Shown one piece after another: positions 38,952-49,115 of a DNA stretch of 64,000 nucleotides. The position numbers and the translations under genes were made by a program. The number at the start of each line of letters is the position of its first letter. Positions within the stretch are counted from its first letter, which is position 1. Origin of the DNA: an uncultured Roseovarius sp. (GTDB taxonomy: Bacteria > Pseudomonadota > Alphaproteobacteria > Rhodobacterales > Rhodobacteraceae); contig CANNCP010000003.1 in assembly GCA_947503145.1 (NCBI GenBank), positions 248,001 through 312,000 on the forward strand, read 5' to 3'. The notes under the pieces are model-generated. The model saw only the letters and a list, made by a program, of their open reading frames with translations. It had not been told where the DNA came from and made no database searches.

Positions 38952-40295
38952 ATGGATGACATTCGCCTTCTTCCCGCGACGCTTCTGCGCGTGGCGCGCC
39001 AGCATCTGCGTAAACTCTGGGTGCGGGTCGTGGTGATGGGGTTGCTGGCCTTCGTATCGCTGGGGCTGACACAGTTGGGCGGGGCCTGGCTACCCGATGG
39101 GGTCAGGGGCCGTGTTACCGGTGCCTCTGCCGACCGCCTGCTGGATATCATCGCCAATGCCATGCTGGCGGTCACGATCTTCAGCATGACGGTGATGGTC
39201 ACCGTCTACCGCAGTTCGTCCACACAGTGGACGCCACGGGTGCATCAGCTGATCATGCAGGACAAGACCACGCAGAGAACATTGGCGGCCTTCATCGGGG
39301 CCTATGTCTATGCGCTGGTGGCGATCGTCTTGCGCGAAGTGGGCGTTTTTGACGACGAACACGCCTTTGCCCTGTTTTGGATGACGGTGCTGGTGCTGGC
39401 ATTCGTGGTCGTCAATCTGGTGCGCTGGGTGCTGCACCTTCAGACCTTTGGCAGCTTGCTGGACACCACACGCCAGGTCGAGGGCATTACCAGGCGCCAG
39501 TTTCAGGACCGGCTGAAGACGCCCTGCCTGGGGGCCAACCCGTTGACCGGCGCCCTGCCGGACGGGCTGAAGCCGATCCACGCAAAGCAGAGCGGCTATG
39601 TGCAGCATATCTATCCCGAGGGGCTGAATGCCGCGGCTGAACGGTTTGATGTATCGCTGTATCTGATACGGCCCGTGGGTAGCTTTGTGTATCTGAACGA
39701 ACCGCTGGTCTGGGTTCAGGGCGATTGGGATACGCCGGAAAATGCCAAGGACGAGGATGACCGGCCCACGTTAACGGCGCTTATTCGCGATCACATCATT
39801 GTTGGCGATCTGCGGACCTATGATCAGGACCCGCGCTTTGGCCTCGTGGTGATGGGCGAGATGGCATCCAAGGCGCTCTCGTCCGGGATCAACGACCCCG
39901 GCACGGCGATAGATGTGATCACCCGGATCGGTCGCATTCTGTCGAGCTATTCGACCGAAGAGAAGCCGGGCACGCGGTCCAAGCTGGACCGGCTTTATGT
40001 GCCGCCGCTGTCTCCTGGTGACCTGATCGAGGACGGGTTCAGCGCGCTGGCGCGCGACGGCGCGGCGCTGGTCGAAGTGCAACAACATTTGCAGGCGACA
40101 CTGGCGGCACTGATGCGGCACCCCGATGCGGGGCTGGCCGACGCGGCAGGACATGCAGCCCGGCGCTATCTGACCCGGGCGCTGCGGTCGCTGCCGTTCG
40201 AGGATGACCGCGAGGATCTGCGCAGTTCTGCGCATGCGGATGTACGCTGCAACGTCCCCAAGGCCACCGCGCCTGTGACAGATGAGAGCGGCTGA
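38952..40295 (+). CDS. DUF2254 membrane protein
   Basis: Several N-terminal TM segments; YRSSSTQWTPRVHQLIMQDKTTQRTLAAFIGAYVYAL ... SSGINDPGTAID. Confidence 0.8.
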   Translation: MDDIRLLPATLLRVARQHLRKLWVRVVVMGLLAFVSLGLTQLGGAWLPDGVRGRVTGASADRLLDIIANAMLAVTIFSMTVMVTVYRSSSTQWTPRVHQLIMQDKTTQRTLAAFIGAYVYALVAIVLREVGVFDDEHAFALFWMTVLVLAFVVVNLVRWVLHLQTFGSLLDTTRQVEGITRRQFQDRLKTPCLGANPLTGALPDGLKPIHAKQSGYVQHIYPEGLNAAAERFDVSLYLIRPVGSFVYLNEPLVWVQGDWDTPENAKDEDDRPTLTALIRDHIIVGDLRTYDQDPRFGLVVMGEMASKALSSGINDPGTAIDVITRIGRILSSYSTEEKPGTRSKLDRLYVPPLSPGDLIEDGFSALARDGAALVEVQQHLQATLAALMRHPDAGLADAAGHAARRYLTRALRSLPFEDDREDLRSSAHADVRCNVPKATAPVTDESG

Positions 40296-40467
40296 GACCA
40301 TACGGAACAGATGCCCGGTTTTCTCCATCCTTATATGTCGATCACATTGCGGGATCTGCTCGGCAAACGCCGACACTTGTGCCCTTGCGACGTGATCTGT
40401 CGCCTAACGGCAATCTGGTAACAACGTGGGCGGTCAGGCTGGGGTCGTCACAGCCAGGGCAAGACCC

Positions 40468-41045
40468 ATGAAAGCCCAGGGACAGGCCGTCGTCACCGGA
40501 TGCTCGATCCTTTAGCACCTCACCAAACAGGGCTGGAGCGATGGCGCCCTGCTGGACCGCTACCTGCCATCCGTGGCGTACCGTTACGGCGAATATTACC
40601 TGCGTCAGAAGGGCAAGGGTCTGTTGATCGGCGCCTATGAGCGCGACATGAAGTTCTGAGCCGAGCAGGGAACGCCGCTGGATTTCGCCCATGACCTTTT
40701 TGCCGATGATCTGAAGCGGATCGAGCCGAACATGATGCGTGCCATCGACCGTGTGCCCGAATTCAAGGGGTATTTTTCTGTAACGGGGCCATTCCGGGCT
40801 TTTCCCAAAGCGAAAATGCGTAACCAGTACGCCCACCGCTTTGCCATCCATTTCCCCAACGAGGAGCGTAGCGCGAGCCGCCCCCGCCGCACCCGGCCCG
40901 TCTATGAGATCTAAAAGGAGGTGGGCGTGGTCATAGGGCTCAACTATGGCGGGGGCATCCATCATGGTTTGCCGACAATCCCGGAGCGCAGGACACCAAC
41001 GGCTTTACCCGGCAGAACTGGTGGGCGTCCGCACCGGGTGGTGAT
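40468..41045 (+). pseudogene. Decayed dimethylglycine-dehydrogenase-like FAD oxidoreductase
   Basis: AVVTGCSIL*HLTKQGWSD, YYLRQKGKGLLIGAYERDMKF*AEQGTPLDFAHDLFADDLKRIEPNM, HRFAIHFPNEERSASRPRRTRPVYEI*, then frameshifted WFADNPGAQDTNGFTRQNWWAS. Confidence 0.85.
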
Positions 41046-41309
41046 CATGGCGGAGCCGCCGTTCGGCCCTTGGGGCGAGAAACTGCGCGCCTGAGGACTG
41101 GTCTTGAGTGGTATTGGGACGGTCATCTTTTATGCTGTTTGCCTGTCATGATATGGGCTTCAGACCCAGAGTGACAGTGGCGACGATCAGCATTTAGCGC
41201 ACGCGAGACCACCTTGGTGCACACTTGTTTTTTGCGGGGTAGCTTTCGCAAAAAGGCCATAATTGCTTGTTATCAAAATCAACGCAGCAAATGGGAAAGG
41301 CAAGAAGAC

Positions 41310-42491
41310 ATGGATATGGCGTTTACCTCAGACAAAGCTCTTCTTGCCGCTCCACCTGCGCCCAAGGCTCCCGCGTCAGCTATGCTCGTCGAGATTGCTC
41401 GAAAGTATAATGTATCACCCTTTCGTCAAATGCGTGAGATGGTATCGCTGAATCGGGGCCCAGGCAGACTCGCCATGCATGAATATTACAGCAGCGGCAC
41501 TTTCGATCCTGAACTCACTGTGGCTCAGAAGCGTGAATTCGTTGGGGAAAAAGGTAGCTTTAAACTAAACTGTAGGCTGTCACCTATTCGAAAAACGCCC
41601 TCGCGGGCGTTTATTCGCGATAAAGTCATGTATTCTGCATTGTTAGAGCAGCTGGGTTTTCGCACCACAGAAACTCAGGCCGTTGTCTTGAGTGACCGGT
41701 CATATGGCAGCATACCCGCGTTGCGAAACGTTGACGATATCAAGCAGTTTCTTGTGGACACAGCGGTTTATCCGATCTTTGCCAAACCGGTCGAAGGTTC
41801 CAAAAGTGTGGGATCCGCATTGATTGAAGACATTGATCGTGTTTCATGCCTATTACTGCTCGCGAATGGTCGAAAAGTCGACGTGGCCGCATTCGCAAAT
41901 GAAGCCTTCAAGGACTTTGATAGTGGATTTATATTTCAGTCCGCCGTCGACCAGCATCCTGACATGTGTCGTATTACCGGAAGTGCTGTCGGCACTCTAC
42001 GGGTTGTTACTATTCGCGACGAAACTGGCGTGGAGCCACTTTACTCGATATGGAAAATCCCGGCACCAACGGCCATGTCGGATAATTTCTGGCAGCCGGG
42101 GTCAATGGTAGCAGAAGTGGATATTTCGACCGGAAAACTCGTGAAATGTAAACGCGGTTCAGGCATAAGCGCAGAGTGGATCGACACACACCCGGTGAAC
42201 GGCGAGGCTTTTTCGGGATACCAGATACCGCATTGGGAAGGCACGAAAAAGCTGGCTATTCAGGCTCATGAATTATTTCCCGAGTTCGGCGTCTTCGGCT
42301 GGGATATCGCCGTGACCCCTGATGGACCATTGATTATTGAGTGTAACGCAAATCCGTTTCACTCCCTCTATCAGCTTTCGACAGGGCGTGGTATATTGAA
42401 CGAGGATTTCAAACCGCGCTTTGATGAGGCCGCAACCCATTCCAGATCAAGACTTAGGGCCAAGCTTAGAGCTGCCAATGATCACACCTAG
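41310..42491 (+). CDS. ATP-grasp protein (sugar-transfer-associated ATP-grasp-like)
   Basis: PIFAKPVEGSKSVGSALIED, FGWDIAVTPDGPLIIECNANP; lower GC than its neighbours. Confidence 0.7.
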   Translation: MDMAFTSDKALLAAPPAPKAPASAMLVEIARKYNVSPFRQMREMVSLNRGPGRLAMHEYYSSGTFDPELTVAQKREFVGEKGSFKLNCRLSPIRKTPSRAFIRDKVMYSALLEQLGFRTTETQAVVLSDRSYGSIPALRNVDDIKQFLVDTAVYPIFAKPVEGSKSVGSALIEDIDRVSCLLLLANGRKVDVAAFANEAFKDFDSGFIFQSAVDQHPDMCRITGSAVGTLRVVTIRDETGVEPLYSIWKIPAPTAMSDNFWQPGSMVAEVDISTGKLVKCKRGSGISAEWIDTHPVNGEAFSGYQIPHWEGTKKLAIQAHELFPEFGVFGWDIAVTPDGPLIIECNANPFHSLYQLSTGRGILNEDFKPRFDEAATHSRSRLRAKLRAANDHT

Positions 42492-42697
42492 GGTTCTGAA
42501 CGAAAATACCTGATCCCGGACCGAAATCGAACGCTCTGAGCAATGTCTGCCGTCCGTCGGGTAGATGTTGTTTTGCGCTCCTGCTGCGCGGATTTGATCG
42601 TGGTCAAGGCGGTGATGTGCAAAACACGCTAGCATTGCCCCTGAGAACCGGGCGGCGTGGGTGCTGGCCGGGCGAAACCATTTCAGGAGATAGCAGA

Positions 42698-43033
42698 ATG
42701 GTACGTTCGACCAAGAAGGAAAAGCAGGCCGTGTCCAGCGAACCTGACTTTGCAGTGATGCCCGGCGTGGCGGGGTGGCTTGAAGTCATGACGCAGAGCG
42801 CGCAGTTCGTAGCCGACCGCCTGCAACAGGACATGGAAACCCAGCGCGCGTTTCTGGAATGCCGGACGCCGCAGGATGTGATGAAGCTGCATACGGAATT
42901 CTACCGGACCGCGATCGAGCAATATACCGCCGAGGCGACCCGGATGATGCAGAAGTTGACCGAAGCCACCACACAATCCGCCAAGCAGGCCACAACGCTG
43001 ACATCGCGGGCCTATGACGATATCCCGCTGTAG
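42698..43033 (+). CDS. Phasin-family protein
   Basis: Amphipathic helical ~111 aa: WLEVMTQSAQFVADRLQQDMETQRAFLECRTPQDVMKLHTEFYRTAIEQYTAEATRM. Confidence 0.8.
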   Translation: MVRSTKKEKQAVSSEPDFAVMPGVAGWLEVMTQSAQFVADRLQQDMETQRAFLECRTPQDVMKLHTEFYRTAIEQYTAEATRMMQKLTEATTQSAKQATTLTSRAYDDIPL

Positions 43034-43152
43034 AGCATGTTGCGTACAGTCGAATTCACCCGGTGTCATGAGTGCATTTGCCCTGCAAACGCTGCCTCAT
43101 GGCATCGGGCGAATACCTGAATCGTGCTAAACGCTAAACGCTGTAAAAGCAG

Positions 43153-44460
43153 TTAAAGTTTGCGAATCTTCAGCTTGGTGATCCGGTTGTCCTTGCGCGC
43201 GATCACTTCAAAGCGGAAGCCGTGAAAGTTGAACACCTGGTTCATCTTGGGGATCATCTGAGCTTCGTGGATCACCAGACCGGCCACGGTGTTGGCCGCG
43301 TCGTCGGGCAGCGCCCAGTCGGTGGCGCGGTTGAGGTCGCGGATGGTCATCGCGCCATCGACAAGCAGTTGGTTGTCGTCGCTGCGCCGCAGGGAATGTT
43401 CGGCCTCGGGGTCGAATTCGTCGGTGATTTCGCCGACGATCTCTTCCAGGATATCCTCCAGTGTGATCAGGCCCTGGAGGGTGCCGTACTCATCCACCAC
43501 CAGCGCGAAATGGGTGCGCATACGCAGGAATTGCCGCATCTGGTCGTCGAGCGTCGTGGTCTCGGGCACGAAGTAGGGTTTCATCGCGACGCTGGCGACG
43601 TCGAAATTGCGCAGCGCCGAAGGGTTGCCGCCCCGGCCCAGCACCAGCTTGTGCATCGCGCGCAACAGGTCCTTGGAGTGCACCACGCCGATGATATTGT
43701 CGGGATCTTCCTTGAAGACGGGCAGGCGGGTGTGGCGGCTCTGCAGGCATTGCTCAAGGATCGCCTGCGGCTCTGAATTGCAATCGATCATCTCGATCTG
43801 GCTGCGATGCAGCATGATTTCTTCGACGGCGCGTTCGCCCAGATCGAGCGCGCCGAGAATGCGGTCGCGGTCCTCCTTCTCGACCACGCCTTCGGACTGG
43901 CCGAGATAGAGCGCCCCGGCGATTTCCTCGCGGACTGCCAGGATCTGGCTGTCGGGGTCGGTCTTGACGCCAAACAGGCCGAGGATGCCGCGCACCAGGA
44001 ACCGGACCGCAGCGACGACGGGGGAACAGATGCGGATGATCTGCGTGATGAGCGGCGCCACGCGGCTGGCGGCGGCCTCGGCATTTGTGATGGCATAGGT
44101 CTTGGGCAGCACTTCGGCAAAGATCAGGACCAACAGCGTCATCACCAAGGTCGCCAGCGCCACGCCGTTCTGGCCGAATAGCCGGGTAAAGAGCGCGGTC
44201 GCCAGCGAGGCGGCGAGAATATTCACCAGGTTGTTGCCCAGCAGGACCGAGCCGATCAGTCGCTCGTTGTCCTCGGTGATCGCCAGCGCGCGTTCAGCGC
44301 CCTTGTCACCTTTTTCCGCGCGCGCGCGCAACTTGCCGCGCGAGGCGGCCGTCAGGGCGGTTTCGCTGCCGGAGAAAAATCCGGAGAGGATCAGAAGCGC
44401 CAGGATTGCGCCGGTGGTAAGCCAGAATGCTAGGTCGAGCGTCGCGCCGGTGGGGTCCAT
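43153..44460 (-). CDS. CNNM/CorC-type (HlyC/CorC) membrane protein with CBS domains
   Basis: LSGFFSGSETALTAASRGKLRARAEKGDKGA; CBS and CorC_HlyC C-terminus (LVDGAMTIRDLNRATDW). Confidence 0.92.
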   Translation of the reverse strand: MDPTGATLDLAFWLTTGAILALLILSGFFSGSETALTAASRGKLRARAEKGDKGAERALAITEDNERLIGSVLLGNNLVNILAASLATALFTRLFGQNGVALATLVMTLLVLIFAEVLPKTYAITNAEAAASRVAPLITQIIRICSPVVAAVRFLVRGILGLFGVKTDPDSQILAVREEIAGALYLGQSEGVVEKEDRDRILGALDLGERAVEEIMLHRSQIEMIDCNSEPQAILEQCLQSRHTRLPVFKEDPDNIIGVVHSKDLLRAMHKLVLGRGGNPSALRNFDVASVAMKPYFVPETTTLDDQMRQFLRMRTHFALVVDEYGTLQGLITLEDILEEIVGEITDEFDPEAEHSLRRSDDNQLLVDGAMTIRDLNRATDWALPDDAANTVAGLVIHEAQMIPKMNQVFNFHGFRFEVIARKDNRITKLKIRKL

Positions 44461-44597
44461 TGGGTCCTTCAAAATTCCTATGTCGAAACCGGTTATGGGG
44501 GCAGGCGGCGCGGTGTTCAAGGGTATGGTGGCTGTATGGCGTGTTTTTGGCTGATCAGAGGCGCGGCAGGCCATCGCGGGGATTACGCGGGGTCGCT

Positions 44598-45536
44598 TCA
44601 GCCCGCCCCATCCTTGGCCAGCGGGTGATGCTCCATCACCAGCGCCTTGAGTCGCTCTTCCAGCACATGGGTGTAGATCTCGGTCGTGGCCACGTCAGCA
44701 TGGCCCAGCAGCGTCTGGATCGCACGCAGGTCGGCGCCGTGCGCCAGCAGGTGGGTGGCAAAGGCGTGGCGCAGCGTGTGCGGTGTGACGCGTGCCGGGC
44801 TGACACCGCCCGCGACGGCCAGTTCCTTGATCAGGCTGTAGAACCGGTGGCGCGTCAGGTGCCCCAGCTTGCCCGCCGAGGCAAAGAGATAGGGCGAGGC
44901 TGCAACGCCCTTGGCGCGCAGCGCTTCGGTGCGGGTATCGCAATCGGTCAGCCATTCTGCCAGTGCGACGCGGGCGGGGGGTGACAGCGGCACCATGCGT
45001 TCCTTGCCGCCCTTGCCGCGAATCAGCAGCATGCGCGGATCACCCCGCGCGGCGGAGATCGGCAGCGAGACCAGTTCAGTGACCCGCATGCCGGTGGCAT
45101 AGAGCAACTCCATCAGGCAGGTGTTGCGCAGTCGGTCGCGGGCGTTGCGGCCGTGGTGGCGCGCGGCGTCCAGCAGTCGGTCGACCTCGGCTTCGGTCAG
45201 GGTCTTTGGCAGGCGTTGATCGCGTCCCGGCCCCTTGATCCGGATTGCCGGATTGTCTTCGCGCAGCCGGTCCTCGAAGGCAAACCGGTAGAGCTGCCTG
45301 ATTGCCGACAGACGCCGCGCGCGGGTGGATTTGGCCAGCCCCTGAGCCTCGCAGTGGATCAGATAATTCTCGACATCATCCTGGCTGGCGCCCGCGATGG
45401 TCCGTCCGGCCTGCTCCAGCCAGCCGTGAAAATCGCCCAGATCGCGCGCATAGGCCAAAAGCGTGTTCTCGGACGCGCCCTGTTCAGCGGCCTGTGCCTC
45501 CAGAAAGGCCGATAGCCATGTGGTGCCGGGGGTCAT
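44598..45536 (-). CDS. xerD: Tyrosine recombinase XerD
   Basis: Catalytic residues in LYATGMRVTELVSL, HTLRHAFATHLL, LLGHADVATTEIYTHV. Confidence 0.92.
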   Translation of the reverse strand: MTPGTTWLSAFLEAQAAEQGASENTLLAYARDLGDFHGWLEQAGRTIAGASQDDVENYLIHCEAQGLAKSTRARRLSAIRQLYRFAFEDRLREDNPAIRIKGPGRDQRLPKTLTEAEVDRLLDAARHHGRNARDRLRNTCLMELLYATGMRVTELVSLPISAARGDPRMLLIRGKGGKERMVPLSPPARVALAEWLTDCDTRTEALRAKGVAASPYLFASAGKLGHLTRHRFYSLIKELAVAGGVSPARVTPHTLRHAFATHLLAHGADLRAIQTLLGHADVATTEIYTHVLEERLKALVMEHHPLAKDGAG

Positions 45537-47092
45537 TCCCGCCGGTCCAGGATGAGGATCTGCAATGCGGTGCGCCGCGCCGTGTCCTCCATCCCGACGG
45601 CGCGCAGGGTGGCAAGTGCCGCGGTGATATCGACCAGATCGCCCGAGGCCTGATCGGCCTGATTGGCCGCCGACAGGATCGCCTCGCCCAGCTTGCCCGC
45701 CGCCAGCAGCGAGGCGTGTTCGGCGGCGGCCGATACGGGGTTGGCAAAGGCCTTGACGATGGCACGTTCCGGCCCGGTGGCGGCCAGCGCAGCATCCGGT
45801 GCGCCACGTGCGACCGAAGCGAGGAACCGGGCCGCGCGCGACGGGCCGGGGCGGTCCGCAGCCTCTTCGTAGTCCGAAGTCAGCAGTGCGATCCGGTAGG
45901 CCAGCGCCGCACCGTGTGGCGGCAGGTCGAGCCGCGACAATTGCGCAGAGAAAAGCCGGGCAAAGGGAATCTCCAGACGTTGGGTGCGCATCAGCCGCCA
46001 GGCCGGGGGCAGGGTGCTGGTGACGCGCTGCACATCGCGGGCCTCCAGCGCGGCCTCGAATTTCTGCACGGCCGCGACACGGTCCCAGACCCCGCCCGAC
46101 GCCGCCGGGCGCTGATCGGTGTAGAGACCCAGCAGCCGGTTTTCCGACAGCGCGCCGGTGCGCACCAGGCGCTCTGCCGCCTCCAGTTCGGCTTTCCAGC
46201 CTGAGGTGTTGCGCAGATCGGCAATGGCGAAGGCCAGCGGCAGGTTACGCGTCGGCAGCGGCCGGCCCACCGCCTCGTAGAGCCGGAAGAACAACGGCGA
46301 CGGGTTCGAGACCGGCGCGAGTGGGATCGTTGTTTCGGCCAGTTCGGAATCGAGAAACTGGCCGAGAAGCTGTGCCTCGGTCGGCGCCAGCACCCTGAGC
46401 GCCTGCGCGGTGTCAAACAGCAGCGTCGCCGTGGACCAGTCACCGGTAAGCGCGGTGCAGTAGATTTGCGCGGCATAACCCGGGTGCAGGCCCGGCGTGT
46501 CGCGCAGTGCGGCGCATGCGGTCATCTCGTGGCCACTGAGCAGCGTCAGATCGAACCATGCGGGAAACAGTCGCGGCGTTGTCGGTCCCGCGCGCTCCAG
46601 CAGGGCCTGCGCAGGTTCCACCGCGCCGAGCCGGATCAGCGTATCGACCCGCGCCCTGAGAAATGCGCCATTCGCGCCCTGCGGCGGCTCCGCCTCGGCC
46701 AGCAGCAGCGTGTAATAGAGTGCCTGAATGGCGGGTAATGGCTCGGGCGAAGTGTTGCGCCAGAGCCGCAGGATGTCGGATGCCGCACTCGCCGACCAAA
46801 GCGTGTCGGGCAGGCCGGTGACGGAAGCCGGTAGCAGGCCGACCGCCTCGTGCCCCGGTTCTTCGAGCGACATCACCGTGACATCGGGGATGGTCACACC
46901 GGTGGCGACGGGCGGCTCGTTGGACAGCGGTTGACGTGGCGCGGCCAGCGGGGGCGCGTCCGGCTCGTTCAGCCAGTCGATGGCCGACAACGGTTGCTGG
47001 GCATATGCGGTCCCGCAAAGGCCGTAGGCCAGCAGCCCGGCGCAGAGAAACGCATCAACCCGTCTCAAGAATGATTTCCTGCCTGATCTCAT
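45533..47092 (-). CDS. Secreted helical-repeat hypothetical protein (519 aa)
   Basis: Signal peptide; Ala/Leu-rich helical repeats; ATGA-coupled to xerD. Confidence 0.7.
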   Translation of the reverse strand: MRSGRKSFLRRVDAFLCAGLLAYGLCGTAYAQQPLSAIDWLNEPDAPPLAAPRQPLSNEPPVATGVTIPDVTVMSLEEPGHEAVGLLPASVTGLPDTLWSASAASDILRLWRNTSPEPLPAIQALYYTLLLAEAEPPQGANGAFLRARVDTLIRLGAVEPAQALLERAGPTTPRLFPAWFDLTLLSGHEMTACAALRDTPGLHPGYAAQIYCTALTGDWSTATLLFDTAQALRVLAPTEAQLLGQFLDSELAETTIPLAPVSNPSPLFFRLYEAVGRPLPTRNLPLAFAIADLRNTSGWKAELEAAERLVRTGALSENRLLGLYTDQRPAASGGVWDRVAAVQKFEAALEARDVQRVTSTLPPAWRLMRTQRLEIPFARLFSAQLSRLDLPPHGAALAYRIALLTSDYEEAADRPGPSRAARFLASVARGAPDAALAATGPERAIVKAFANPVSAAAEHASLLAAGKLGEAILSAANQADQASGDLVDITAALATLRAVGMEDTARRTALQILILDRRE

Positions 47093-47204
47093 TCACCGGT
47101 GGCGAAAAATCGGCGCCGAAGAACGGCCCGAGATACGCGTAGCCCACCAGCCCGGCAAAAGCCAGGATAGCCAAATAGAACAACCACTTGACGATTTTCA
47201 GCAC
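47055..47204 (-). CDS. Small single-TM protein (49 aa, GTG start)
   Basis: MLKIVKWLFYLAILAFAGLVGYAYLGPFFGADFSPPVNEIRQEIILETG; below the ORF-track length cutoff. Confidence 0.5.
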   Translation of the reverse strand: MLKIVKWLFYLAILAFAGLVGYAYLGPFFGADFSPPVNEIRQEIILETG

Positions 47205-47316
47205 GATGAGCCTGCCCGAATTGTTACTGCTTTTGCCTAAACTATAACTGGCCTTTCGAGCAAGATCACGTCATTGGTTCACCTCAGATGCGATTTGGGC
47301 GGGGGAGTGCCGAGGC

Positions 47317-47877
47317 GTGAGCGAGGCCAAGGCGTGGAAACTGAAGAAAGCCGTTGTTCTGGTGGGTATGATGGGCGCGGGCAAGACCGCCGTGGGCAAG
47401 GCACTGGCCGTGCGGCTCGGGGTGTCTTTCCTCGATTCCGATGCCGAAATCGAAACCGCGGCCAACATGAGCATTGCCGAGATTTTCGAGCGTGATGGCG
47501 AGGCGTTTTTTCGTGACCGCGAGACCGAGGTGATCGACCGTCTGCTGGAGTCGCAATGCGGTATCCTGTCGACGGGGGGGGGTGCATTCCTGTCAGACCG
47601 CAACCGCGACCTGATTTCCCAAAAGGGCGTGTCAGTCTGGCTGAATGCTGACCTGAAGCTGCTTTGGGGGCGGGTCCGGCACAAGGACACAAGACCCCTG
47701 CTGCGCACCGATAATCCCTATCAGACACTGCGCGCGCTCCATGATGCGCGCGTGCCGATCTATGCCAAGGCGGATCTGGTCGTGGCGGCGCGCCCGGAAT
47801 ATTCGATTGATCAAATGACAGATCAGGTGGTGGACGCGCTGGCCCGGCGTCCGGACGTATTGGAGGCAGTAACATGA
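47317..47877 (+). CDS. aroK: Shikimate kinase
   Basis: VLVGMMGAGKTAVGKALAVRLGVSFLDSDAEIE. Confidence 0.95.
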   Translation: MSEAKAWKLKKAVVLVGMMGAGKTAVGKALAVRLGVSFLDSDAEIETAANMSIAEIFERDGEAFFRDRETEVIDRLLESQCGILSTGGGAFLSDRNRDLISQKGVSVWLNADLKLLWGRVRHKDTRPLLRTDNPYQTLRALHDARVPIYAKADLVVAARPEYSIDQMTDQVVDALARRPDVLEAVT

Positions 47878-48986
47878 CCGAGATCGTGCATGTGGCACTA
47901 GGAGAGCGCGCCTATGACGTGCATGTGGGTCCGGGTCTGCTGGGCCGGTCCGGCGCACTTATCGCGCCGCTGCTGCGGCGACCGCGCGTGGTGGTCGTGA
48001 GCGATGAAAACGTCGCTTCGCTGCATTTAGAGTCGCTGCGTAACGGGTTGGCGATAAATGATATTTCAATGGAATCGCTGGTGCTGCCCGCCGGAGAGTC
48101 CACCAAGTCCTGGCCGCATCTGGAACGCACGGTGGGCTGGTTGCTGGATCAGAAGGTGGAGCGCAACGACATCGTCATCGCACTGGGGGGCGGTGTCATC
48201 GGCGATCTGGTGGGCTTTGCCGCAGCCATCCTGCGGCGTGGAGTGCGCTTTGTCCAAGTGCCCACCAGCCTGTTGGCGCAGGTCGACAGCTCGGTGGGGG
48301 GCAAGACGGGAATCAACGCCAGTCATGGCAAGAACCTGATCGGAGCATTTCATCAGCCGTCGTTGGTGCTGGCCGATACGGATGTTCTGGGCACGCTCAA
48401 TCGTCGCGATTATCTGAGCGGATACGGTGAGGTGGTAAAATACGGACTTCTTGGTGATTCCAGTTTTTTTCAATGGCTTGAGGCGCACGGTTCAAGTTCT
48501 GCGGCAGGTGACATAGCCGCCCGTATCGCGGTGGTGAAACGCTCGGTCGAGATGAAAGCCGAGATTGTCGTGCGTGATGAAACCGAGCAAGGCGACCGGG
48601 CGCTGCTAAACCTCGGCCACACGTTCTGTCATGCGCTGGAGGCGGCGACGGGGTATTCGGACCGACTGTTGCATGGCGAGGGTGTCGCCATCGGCTGTGC
48701 GTTGGCCTTTGAGCTGTCGGCGCGTCTGGGGCTGTGCAGCCAGGAAGAACCGAGCCGAGTGCGCGCCCATTTACGCGACATGAGCATGAAGGTTGATCTA
48801 GCTGATATCGAAGGACAATTACCGGATGCGAATGCGTTGACAGAGCTGATGGGGCAGGACAAGAAAGTTGTCGATGGGCAGTTACGCTTTGTGCTGGCAC
48901 GTGGGATCGGCGACGCGTTCGTGACGTCTGATGTGCCGCGTGATGCAGTTCTGGATGTGTTGACAGAGGCGCTGAAGCGGCGATAG
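47874..48986 (+). CDS. aroB: 3-dehydroquinate synthase
   Basis: VIALGGGVIGDLVGFAAAILRRGVRFVQVPTSLLAQVDSSVGGKTGIN. Confidence 0.95.
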   Translation: MTEIVHVALGERAYDVHVGPGLLGRSGALIAPLLRRPRVVVVSDENVASLHLESLRNGLAINDISMESLVLPAGESTKSWPHLERTVGWLLDQKVERNDIVIALGGGVIGDLVGFAAAILRRGVRFVQVPTSLLAQVDSSVGGKTGINASHGKNLIGAFHQPSLVLADTDVLGTLNRRDYLSGYGEVVKYGLLGDSSFFQWLEAHGSSSAAGDIAARIAVVKRSVEMKAEIVVRDETEQGDRALLNLGHTFCHALEAATGYSDRLLHGEGVAIGCALAFELSARLGLCSQEEPSRVRAHLRDMSMKVDLADIEGQLPDANALTELMGQDKKVVDGQLRFVLARGIGDAFVTSDVPRDAVLDVLTEALKRR

Positions 48987-49038
48987 CCGCGCCGATCAGA
49001 CCAACGCGTTATGCATTTGATCGAGGGGCACGGCGTTG

Positions 49039-49089
49039 ACGCAAAACACCCGCACCACCAACAAGGGACGCGGGCGTTTTGCGTTTTTC
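49039..49089 (+). terminator. Terminator downstream of aroB (likely bidirectional, towards tyrS)
   Basis: ACGCAAAACACCCGC ... GCGGGCGTTTTGCGT followed by T-tract. Confidence 0.8.
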
Positions 49090-49115
49090 TGCTTCAGGAA
49101 GCCTGCGGGAAGGCT

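Noticed and set aside
44598-45536. Tyrosine recombinase as evidence of an integrative element
   Set aside because: Sequence fits housekeeping XerD and no att sites or mobile cargo are adjacent
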